Below are positions 6,895-13,031 of a DNA stretch of 26,698 bases, piece after piece. The position numbers were made by a program, and so were the translations under genes. Within the stretch, counting starts at the first letter, position 1, and the number at the start of each line of letters is the position of its first letter. Origin of the DNA: a virus; the IMG/VR virus record IMGVR_UViG_3300025086_000192, positions 1 through 26,698 of that record; one strand, written 5' to 3'. The notes under the pieces are model-generated. The model did no database searches, was not told the origin of the DNA, and saw only the letters and a program-made list of their open reading frames with translations.

Positions 6895-7005
6895 ATGCTT
6901 AAAGGAAATCAAAATAAATTAGACGTTAATAAAGATGGCAAGATAAGTCGTGAAGACTTTAAAATTTTAGGTAAGAACTCTAAGAAAAAGAAGAAGAAGA
7001 AATGA
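6895..7005 (+). CDS. 36-residue EF-hand-like miniprotein with poly-lysine tail
   Basis: The product has the loop DVNKDGKISRED (residues 10-21), which fits the 12-residue EF-hand calcium loop D-x-N-x-D-G-x-I-x-x-x-D, with Asp instead of the usual Glu at position 12. It is followed by FKIL, then SKKKKKKK to the end. Short single EF-hand or dockerin-like proteins of this type occur in marine phages. It starts two bases after the previous stop (TAA-TC-ATG), and its stop overlaps the next gene as ATGA. With only one loop, stable calcium binding would need dimerisation or pairing with another protein; that is inference. Confidence 0.65.
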   Translation: MLKGNQNKLDVNKDGKISREDFKILGKNSKKKKKKK

Positions 7006-7154
7006 GTAAACTTACACCTAAACAAATAGTTACTCTCAACAAACATTCCAAACATCATTCCAAAAAACACATGGATATGATGAAGAAGCTTATGCGTGAA
7101 GGTATATCATTTAAAGCTGCACATGAGAAAGCACAAAAGCAAGTAGGTAAATGA
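7002..7154 (+). CDS. Small His/Lys-rich phage protein (KHSKHH family)
   Basis: The 50-residue product has LTPKQIVTLNKHSKHHSKKH followed by MDMMKKLMREGISFKAAHEKAQKQVGK. I recognise the 'LT-KQ--TL-KHSKHHS-KHM--M---M--G-SF--AH--A---VGK' pattern from small proteins in marine phages; the function is unknown. It is predicted helical, basic and histidine-rich. Both ends overlap neighbours as ATGA, so it is translationally coupled inside the small-gene cluster. The histidines could bind metal, but no fixed motif such as HxH or HExxH is present. Confidence 0.65.
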   Translation: MSKLTPKQIVTLNKHSKHHSKKHMDMMKKLMREGISFKAAHEKAQKQVGK

Positions 7155-7411
7155 GTTTACGCAGATGGTTTAAAGAAGAATGGGTAGACGTTAAAACAGG
7201 TAAGCCTTGTGGTCGTCAGAAAGGTGAGAAGCGTAGTGGCTACCCTGCTTGCAGACCTTCTAAAAGAGTTAGTAGCAAGACTCCAAAGACTACAAAAGAA
7301 ATGAGTGGTAGTGAGACTAGAAAATTTAAAGCAAGTAAGACCAGTTCAAGGAAGATAGCTTATCAACATAGACGCAAAAAAAATAATCGCAAGAGTTTAA
7401 AGATTGCGTAA
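7151..7411 (+). CDS. Small basic protein of the WVDV-CGR...YPACRP type
   Basis: The 86-residue product begins SLRRWFKEEWVDVKTGKPCG, then RQKGEKRSGYPACRPSKR, and ends in a long Lys/Arg/Ser-rich tail. Related small proteins with WVD, PCGR and YPxCRP motifs occur in marine phages as a family of unknown function. Two Cys (C20 and C34) flank the basic loop and might bind zinc with partners, but there are too few for a classic finger. It overlaps the previous gene as ATGA. It is followed by a 32-base gap with an AT-rich inverted repeat. Confidence 0.7.
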   Translation: MSLRRWFKEEWVDVKTGKPCGRQKGEKRSGYPACRPSKRVSSKTPKTTKEMSGSETRKFKASKTSSRKIAYQHRRKKNNRKSLKIA

Positions 7412-7415
7412 TAAT

Positions 7416-7432
7416 GCTATATTTTAAATAGC
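7416..7432 (+). repeat. AT-rich inverted repeat before the last small basic gene
   Basis: GCTAT at 7416-7420 and ATAGC at 7428-7432 are separated by 7 A/T bases. No T-run follows, so it is not a good terminator. It may be a weak promoter element or a translation control hairpin 11 bases before ATG 7444, which lacks a Shine-Dalgarno motif. Confidence 0.3.
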
Positions 7433-7443
7433 TTACATCTTTT

Positions 7444-7707
7444 ATGTCTAAAGGAGTATCTCTTACTAAGAAGGACAAAGACCCTACAGGGGGTTTGACT
7501 GCTTCTGGTCGTAGGAAATATAACCGAGCAACAGGTGGAAACTTGCAAGCACCTGTTACTAAAAAGACAGGTCTTTCGCCTAGACAAAAATCAAGAAGGA
7601 AATCTTTTTGTGCAAGAATGTCAAAAGCAAAAGGACCGTTAAAGAAAGATGGTAAGTTAACTCGCAAAGCCCTTGCTTTAAGGAAGTGGAATTGTGGGTC
7701 AGTATAA
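7444..7707 (+). CDS. Small basic protein (GLTASGRRKYNRATGGNL family)
   Basis: The 87-residue product has GGLTASGRRKYNRATGGNLQAP then VTKKTG, RRKSFCARMSKAKGP and TRKALALRKWNC. I recognise this from short proteins common in cyanophages and other marine phages (a domain of unknown function), also reported next to other short basic proteins. It is strongly basic with two conserved Cys (C56 in SFCARM and C84 in KWNC). It lies directly before the capsid leader. The abundance of Lys and Arg suggests binding to DNA or to the acidic scaffold; this is inference. Confidence 0.7.
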   Translation: MSKGVSLTKKDKDPTGGLTASGRRKYNRATGGNLQAPVTKKTGLSPRQKSRRKSFCARMSKAKGPLKKDGKLTRKALALRKWNCGSV

Positions 7708-7733
7708 ATTAACAAAGTAGAAATCTAAATATC

Positions 7734-7794
7734 TAAGTGCCTGATGCGTCAGATAACACTTGTGAGAAAGGATTGAAGCAAAGTTAGTTTCTCA
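7734..7794 (+). promoter_or_regulatory. Double-hairpin leader before the major capsid gene
   Basis: The first hairpin pairs AAGTG (7735-7739) with CACTT (7757-7761) and, inside it, CTGA (7741-7744) with TCAG (7749-7752) around a TGCG loop. The second pairs TGAGAAA (7763-7769) with TTTCTCA (7788-7794) around an 18-base loop. Neither ends in a T-run, so they are not terminators. In T7, capsid mRNA has its own promoter and an RNase III site in the same place, so a processing or stability element is plausible. No promoter consensus is recognisable. Confidence 0.45.
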
Positions 7795-7825
7795 AATTTG
7801 TAAACATTAATCAAGGAATTTTACT

Positions 7826-8809
7826 ATGGCTAACGCTACAGTCTCACGCCTTGGTTTGGTTAACAATAGTGGAACAGGCTTTGATGCCCTGTTTTTAAAA
7901 ATTTTCTCAGGTGAGGTCCTAACTTCGTTCACCAGAAATAACATTTTTAATGAACAGCTTCATTCAGTTCGTACTATTACAAGTGGAAAATCAGCACAGT
8001 TTCCTGTTCTAGGAACTGCGACTGCGGCTTATCATACAGTCGGAAATCCATTGGTAGGAGCAAACCAAATCAAGGCAAATGAAAAGATTATCACAATAGA
8101 TGATCTTCTAATTGCACAGAGTTTCATTGCTAACATTGATGAACTCAAGAATCATTATGACGTAAGAGCAACTTACGCTGATGAGCTAGGAAAGGCACTA
8201 GCTAAAACGTATGATGAAAACGTAGCCAAGCAAATTGCTAATGCTTCCAGAGCTTCTACTACTCTTAGTGGTGGTAATGGTGGTATTGTCTTAACACTTG
8301 CTAATGGTAATACAGCATCTTCTGATGTTACTGGTGATGAGATAGCAGCAGCTATCTATGATATTGCACAGACAATGGATGAAAGAGACATTCCTCCAAC
8401 AGATCGTTTCTGTGTACTACCACCTGCTGAGTACTACAAGCTTGCTGAATCTGCTACTAGAACTGTAGACACAGACTTTAACCCACAAGGTAATGGTTCG
8501 TTTGCTTCTGGTAAGGTACAACAAGTTGCTGGCATCCCTGTAATGATGTCTAACAACGTACCTCAGTCAAACAGATCAGCAGCATCAGGTGAGAACAACG
8601 CTTACAACGGTGACGACAGTAAGACTATTGGTTTAGTTTTCCATAAGTCGGCTGTTGGTACAGTTAAGTTGATGGATATGACTACTGAGATCTCTGGTTC
8701 AGATTATGGCATAATGTATCAAGGAACCTTAATGGTTGCTAAGTATGCGTTAGGTCATGGAATCCTAAGACCAGAATGTGCAGCTACTATTAAGTTATCT
8801 GCTTCTTAA
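7826..8809 (+). CDS. Major capsid protein (T7 gp10A-like, HK97 fold)
   Basis: The 327-residue protein matches T7 gp10A (345 aa) at several places: FLKIFSGEVLTSFTR near residue 24, RTITSGKSAQFPVLGTATAAYH near 49, HYDVRATYADELGKALA near 109, IGLVFHKSAVGTVKLMDM near 267 and MVAKYALGHGILRPECAA near the end. It builds the icosahedral shell around the scaffold. It has its own leader with hairpins, and AAGGA lies 8 bases before the ATG, one of the better ribosome sites in the window. This suits a protein needed in hundreds of copies. The gene is followed 12 bases later by a strong terminator, which lets it be expressed above its neighbours. Confidence 0.97.
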   Translation: MANATVSRLGLVNNSGTGFDALFLKIFSGEVLTSFTRNNIFNEQLHSVRTITSGKSAQFPVLGTATAAYHTVGNPLVGANQIKANEKIITIDDLLIAQSFIANIDELKNHYDVRATYADELGKALAKTYDENVAKQIANASRASTTLSGGNGGIVLTLANGNTASSDVTGDEIAAAIYDIAQTMDERDIPPTDRFCVLPPAEYYKLAESATRTVDTDFNPQGNGSFASGKVQQVAGIPVMMSNNVPQSNRSAASGENNAYNGDDSKTIGLVFHKSAVGTVKLMDMTTEISGSDYGIMYQGTLMVAKYALGHGILRPECAATIKLSAS

Positions 8810-8821
8810 TTTCAATTTATA

Positions 8822-8852
8822 GGGTATCTTATTAATAGATACCCTTTTTTTT
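8822..8852 (+). terminator. Rho-independent terminator after the capsid gene (Tphi position)
   Basis: GGGTATCT (8822-8829) pairs perfectly with AGATACCC (8837-8844) around a 7-base loop and is followed by eight T (8845-8852). It lies between the capsid gene and the gp11 homologue, exactly where T7 has its single late terminator Tphi. It probably reduces tail and core gene transcription relative to capsid. Confidence 0.93.
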
Positions 8853-8858
8853 ATCATT

Positions 8859-8930
8859 ATGTATTCATCAAAGAAAAAGAAGAAGAAGAAAAAAGGTGGG
8901 AGGGATTCACTTAAAATAAAAAAGTATTAA
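8859..8930 (+). CDS. Possible 23-residue lysine-rich peptide gene
   Basis: A short open frame begins ATG 8859 and encodes MYSSKKKKKKKKGG, then RDSLKIKKY. It lies between the capsid terminator and the gp11 gene and stops three bases before the gp11 start, the same close packing as real genes here. There is no Shine-Dalgarno motif. Poly-lysine also ends the 36-residue EF-hand protein, so lysine-only tails are a habit of this phage. It could be a leader peptide coupling translation into gp11, or simply an A-rich spacer with an accidental frame. Confidence 0.35.
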   Translation: MYSSKKKKKKKKGGRDSLKIKKY

Positions 8931-8933
8931 ACA

Positions 8934-9542
8934 ATGACTGTAGCTGCAACCACAGAGCTTGAAGCAATCAACATAATGTTAGCTGCTATAGCGGAAGCTC
9001 CAATAAATAGTTTGACAGGCACACTTCCAGTAGATGCTGTAACTGCCAGATCAACTCTTACTGAATTTAATAAAGAAGTACAGTCAGAAGGTTGGTCTTT
9101 TAATACTGAGATAGATGTAACTCTTACTAGAAATGGATCAAATCAAATTAGTTTGCCAGCTAACGTCTTAAGAGTAGATGCAAATATACATCAACATCCA
9201 ACAATAGATCCTATACAACGTGGATTAAAATTATACGACAGACAAAATAATAAGTTTGAATTTGAAGAAGATTTAATTTGTACTGTTGTTTACTTTAGAA
9301 CTTTTGATGAGATTCCAGAACAGGCAAGAAGATATATCAACATCAAAGCTGCAAGAGTATTTGTTGATAGGTTGGTAGGAGATCAAGGGCTAAGAACATA
9401 TACACAAGAAGATGAAGTTAGAGCAAGAACTATACTTACAGAGACAGATTATGCAAATGCAGATCATAATTTATTAAGAGGAGATCCTTCTCTTACCAGT
9501 ATCTTTGATACTTATAATCCTTCTAGTGCATTAATTAGATAG
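8934..9542 (+). CDS. Tail tubular protein A / adaptor (T7 gp11-like)
   Basis: The 202-residue protein (T7 gp11 has 196) shows the family pattern: TELEAINIMLAAIAEAPINSL at the start, EFNKEVQSEGWSFNTE near residue 44, and ARRYINIKAARVFVDRLVGDQ near residue 131. It forms the dodecameric ring that adapts the portal to the tail nozzle and holds the fibre attachment site. It is followed after two bases by the gp12 gene, its assembly partner. No Shine-Dalgarno motif precedes its ATG; an A-rich stretch does. Confidence 0.92.
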   Translation: MTVAATTELEAINIMLAAIAEAPINSLTGTLPVDAVTARSTLTEFNKEVQSEGWSFNTEIDVTLTRNGSNQISLPANVLRVDANIHQHPTIDPIQRGLKLYDRQNNKFEFEEDLICTVVYFRTFDEIPEQARRYINIKAARVFVDRLVGDQGLRTYTQEDEVRARTILTETDYANADHNLLRGDPSLTSIFDTYNPSSALIR

Positions 9543-9544
9543 CT

Positions 9545-11992
9545 ATGCCTGTTATATCAAGAGCTATACCTACATTATTGAGAGGTATATCACAGTCTTC
9601 GGATGCTTTAAAGCAACCAGATCATGCAGATATACAAGACAATGCAGATAGTAACCCTGTTCTTGGTCTAACAAAACGAAGTGGTTTTCAATATGTAACT
9701 GCTTTATCTTCTTCAACCCTTGGTAATGTTCATATTCAAACTATTAATAGAGACTTAAGTGAAAGATATGTAGCTGTATTTAGTAATGGAAATGTAAAAG
9801 TTTTTGAATTAGATGGTACAGAACTAACAGTAAACAAACCTGACGGTACTGCCTATTTAAATACTTCTACACCTAGAAGTGTAATGAAGACTGTTACTAT
9901 TGCTGACTTTACATTTGTAGTTAATACAAGTATTACAGCAGCAATGGACACTACTCTTAGCGGTGGTACTGGAACAAAAGCAATTATATTTATTAATCAG
10001 GCAACAGCAGATACAACCTACTCAGTAACGATAGATGGAGTTACGGTTACTGATGATACTTCTGGAGATTCTACTCTTAGTACAGATACCATAGCTGCTG
10101 ATTTAAAGTCTGGTCTTGATTCTGGTCTGTCTGGTTTTACGATTGCTAGAAATGGTCCTGTTTTATATGTAAGAAAAAATGATAATTCTAATTTTTCTAT
10201 AGATGGTAGTGATACTCAAGGTGATACCAAGATGACAATAATAAAAGATTCAGTACAAAGGTTTACTGATCTACCAACAGTTTCACCTAATGGATATGTA
10301 GTAGAAATAAAAGGAGATGACGATACAAACTTTGATAACTACTATGTAAAATTTGTTACTAATAATGGTGGTGCTTTTGAAGAAGGGCAATGGGAAGAAA
10401 CAGTAGAAGCTGGTATTCCTTTTAAGTTTGACTATGCCACTATGCCCCATGTCTTGATAAGACAAGCAGATGGTAATTTTAGATTTGCAAGAGTAGATGG
10501 TGATACTTATACAGCAGGTGGTCAATCATTTACATTACCTAAATGGGGAGAAAGAACTGTAGGTGATGTTATATCTGCACCTGATCCTTCCTTTATTGGT
10601 CAAAAAATTAATAACGTATTCTTCTTTAGAAACAGATTAGGTTTTCTTGCAGGTGATAATGTAATTCTTTCTAGGGTATCTGAATTTTTTAACTTCTTTC
10701 CTGAGACAGTTGTATCTGTTTTAGATAATGAACCTATTGATGTGGCTGCTTCTCATACAAAAGTAGCGATATTAAAAAGTGCAGTAACTATGGGAGAGAA
10801 ACTAATACTTTTCTCAGAACAAACTCAGTTTGTATTAGCAAGTTCAGCAGATAACCTTACACCTAAGACAGCTAACGTACTGGTAATAACTGAATTTGAA
10901 AGTAGTTCTGCTGCACAACCTGTACCTTCTGGTAGTTCTATCTACTTTTTAACTCAGAAAGGATCTTTTGCTGGTATTAGAGAATATATTTTACAAGGAG
11001 AATCACAGATAAGAGATGCAGCAAACATAACTATCCATGTACCAAGACTGATACCAAGCAATATATTTAAAATGGCAGTATCAACCAATCAAGATATTCT
11101 TGTCTTATTAGGTTCAGATGATCCTAATAAATTATATGTATATAGATGGTTATATGGAAGAGAAGGCAAGTCATTAAGTGCTTGGTTTACTTATACAATC
11201 AATACAAATAGATCTATCTTAAATGTAGATTTTATTGGTACAGATTTGTTTGCAGTTATTGAAGAAGCAAACAAAGTAACTTTAGAAAAGATACCATTTG
11301 AAACTGAATTTAAAGAACCTAATGCAGAATTTGAATATCATCTTGACCATAAAGTAACTGAAGCAACTACTGGTGTATCAGTATCTTATAGCTCTGGTAC
11401 TGGTCTATCTACCTTTACAGTTCCTTATAGATTAAGAGCAAGCATGAATATAATTGGTAGATATTTAGCTAATGGAGAAACAAGTACTTTTGTAGATGCT
11501 CAAGGCAATACAAAGACTCTTGTATCAGGACAAGTCTTGAGTACTTCTAATACAACAAATGGATCTACTTCTACTATTACTGCTATAGGAGACTATAGAA
11601 ATAGTAAATTTATTATTGGTGAACCTTATGAAATGCACTACAGATTTAGTAAGCAAAGACTAACAGAACAAGGTGCTGGTTCTCCTGAGTATGTAGGTAC
11701 AAGATTACAACTACATCATTTTTATATAAAGTACGAAGAAGCTGGATTTTTTAAAGTAGAAGTAACACCTGAGAATAGAAACACAAGTACTCATAAATTT
11801 ACTGGTCGTCTGCTTGGTGCTGCGTCTGCTGCTATCGGTCAGATAAACCTTGATACTGGTACATTTAAAGTACCTATAATGAGTAAGTCTGATAGGGTAG
11901 ATATAGATATAAAAAATGATACTTTTCTTCCTACACGTTTAGCAGGTGCAGAGTATGAAGGTACTTTTCATATAAGGAGCAGAAGAATATAG
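9545..11992 (+). CDS. Tail tubular protein B / nozzle (T7 gp12-like)
   Basis: The 815-residue protein (T7 gp12 has 794) starts with the conserved SRAIPTLLRGISQSSDALKQP and then KRSGFQYV, typical of gp12. Other family blocks are KINNVFFFRNRLGFLAGDNVILS (about 358-380) and VAILKSAVTMGEKLILFSEQTQFVLAS (about 410-437). It forms the hexameric nozzle of the short tail through which DNA leaves. A central Thr/Ser/Asp-rich part (about 140-230) looks like an inserted beta domain. It starts two bases after gp11 with no Shine-Dalgarno motif, so expression probably depends on gp11 translation. Confidence 0.95.
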   Translation: MPVISRAIPTLLRGISQSSDALKQPDHADIQDNADSNPVLGLTKRSGFQYVTALSSSTLGNVHIQTINRDLSERYVAVFSNGNVKVFELDGTELTVNKPDGTAYLNTSTPRSVMKTVTIADFTFVVNTSITAAMDTTLSGGTGTKAIIFINQATADTTYSVTIDGVTVTDDTSGDSTLSTDTIAADLKSGLDSGLSGFTIARNGPVLYVRKNDNSNFSIDGSDTQGDTKMTIIKDSVQRFTDLPTVSPNGYVVEIKGDDDTNFDNYYVKFVTNNGGAFEEGQWEETVEAGIPFKFDYATMPHVLIRQADGNFRFARVDGDTYTAGGQSFTLPKWGERTVGDVISAPDPSFIGQKINNVFFFRNRLGFLAGDNVILSRVSEFFNFFPETVVSVLDNEPIDVAASHTKVAILKSAVTMGEKLILFSEQTQFVLASSADNLTPKTANVLVITEFESSSAAQPVPSGSSIYFLTQKGSFAGIREYILQGESQIRDAANITIHVPRLIPSNIFKMAVSTNQDILVLLGSDDPNKLYVYRWLYGREGKSLSAWFTYTINTNRSILNVDFIGTDLFAVIEEANKVTLEKIPFETEFKEPNAEFEYHLDHKVTEATTGVSVSYSSGTGLSTFTVPYRLRASMNIIGRYLANGETSTFVDAQGNTKTLVSGQVLSTSNTTNGSTSTITAIGDYRNSKFIIGEPYEMHYRFSKQRLTEQGAGSPEYVGTRLQLHHFYIKYEEAGFFKVEVTPENRNTSTHKFTGRLLGAASAAIGQINLDTGTFKVPIMSKSDRVDIDIKNDTFLPTRLAGAEYEGTFHIRSRRI

Positions 11993-12444
11993 TGGGTTAT
12001 TTAAGAAAATCTAAGCTAGAAGATTTTAAATTTGTAGTAGAAAACATGAGAGAAATGGACAGGCTTGAATCTTTCTATCAAACAGATATGACTCCAGAAG
12101 ATGCACTTAGTTATACTTTTTTAGGTAGTAAAACTAATATGACTATTGCTTCTGATGATGACCAGCCTATAGGTTTATGTGGTGTATTTAAAGATGGTTG
12201 CATATGGTGTATTGCTACAGATGAATTGTTTGATAATAAAAAATATAGAATACAATTAATAAGACAAGGCAGAGATTGGGTTGATAATCTACTTGAGTCT
12301 TATAAAATACTTTATAATTATGTATATGCAGAGAACACTTCTGCTATAAAATGGTTAAAAAGTCTTGGGTTTACTTTTGTGAAACTACATGAATGTTATG
12401 GTAAACAAAAGAAACCTTTCTACGAATTTCTGAGGATTGCCTAG
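11992..12444 (+). CDS. gp13-like internal virion protein with GNAT-type fold
   Basis: The 150-residue protein begins with GTG that overlaps the gp12 stop (TAGTG); GGAG lies 12 bases upstream. It is placed exactly where T7 has gene 13. T7 gp13 (138 aa) shares the C-terminal block NYVYAENTSAIKWLKSLGF, equivalent to NYVWVGNTSHIRFLKTIG. That block is also the signature of the last helices of GNAT acetyltransferases (Asn, Ile, Leu, Gly-Phe). The middle, DDQPIGLCGVFKDGCIWCIATDE, fits the GNAT beta-sheet, but the acetyl-CoA binding loop (R/Q-x-x-G-x-G/A) is not clear. I infer a structural relic of an acetyltransferase needed for core assembly, not a proven enzyme. Confidence 0.82.
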   Translation: MGYLRKSKLEDFKFVVENMREMDRLESFYQTDMTPEDALSYTFLGSKTNMTIASDDDQPIGLCGVFKDGCIWCIATDELFDNKKYRIQLIRQGRDWVDNLLESYKILYNYVYAENTSAIKWLKSLGFTFVKLHECYGKQKKPFYEFLRIA

Positions 12445-13029
12445 ATGTGTGTTGGTGCTGCATTATTAGGAGCAGGTTCTACAACAGCAGTAGCAGGTGG
12501 TATATCTGCTGCCACAGCATTGAATATAGGCTTGGGTCTTACTGTAGCCAATGCTTTTGTCGGTAGGGCTGCTGCTAAAGATAGAGCTAATCAAACTTAT
12601 AACCAAGCATTGATAGCTAACCAATCAGCAGAAGATGACAAAAGACAACGACAATTAGCTCTTTCAGAAAGAAAAGCAGAAGAAGAAAAGTTTGCAGCAC
12701 AAGATAAGTTTGCTAAAACTATTGATGCTTTACAAGCTAGTCGATCTATAATAGCTTCAGAACAAGCTGGTTCAACTGTAGGATTATTATTAATGGATCA
12801 AGATAGACAAGCTGCTAACTATAGAGAAAAAATAAATCAGAGTATTGAATCAATGAATAGACAGTATCTATTTAATATTCAACAAACAGAATCACAATTT
12901 GACAGTAGAAGAAATCAATTACAAAGTAATATAAATGAAGCTTATAACGCTATACCAAGTCTAGGTCAAACCTTATTAAATATCGGTACTCAAGGTGTCG
13001 GTATGTATCTCGGAGCAGCAGCTATCTAA
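12445..13029 (+). CDS. Internal core protein gp14-like (ejected, outer-membrane channel)
   Basis: The 194-residue protein (T7 gp14 has 196) starts Met-Cys like T7 gp14 (MCWAAA) and has a hydrophobic, Ala/Gly-rich N-terminus (GAALLGAGSTTAVAGGISAATALNIGLGLTVANAFVG). A long Gln/Glu/Arg-rich helix follows (about 47-155, likely coiled coil), then a hydrophobic end (LNIGTQGVGMYLGAAAI). In T7, gp14 is ejected first and forms the outer-membrane pore. The hydrophobic ends around a coiled coil fit that. Its ATG directly abuts the gp13 stop, and GAGG lies 9 bases upstream. Confidence 0.85.
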   Translation: MCVGAALLGAGSTTAVAGGISAATALNIGLGLTVANAFVGRAAAKDRANQTYNQALIANQSAEDDKRQRQLALSERKAEEEKFAAQDKFAKTIDALQASRSIIASEQAGSTVGLLLMDQDRQAANYREKINQSIESMNRQYLFNIQQTESQFDSRRNQLQSNINEAYNAIPSLGQTLLNIGTQGVGMYLGAAAI

Positions 13030-13031
13030 TT

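Noticed and set aside
7326-7715. 129-residue open frame on the minus strand
   Set aside because: It lies opposite two well-supported small basic genes; its composition mirrors their Lys/Arg codons, and no gene in the window is on the minus strand.
8790-8852. T7-style -1 frameshift giving a longer minor capsid protein
   Set aside because: No good slip site is seen near the end of the gene, the -1 frame soon stops, and a terminator starts 12 bases after the stop.
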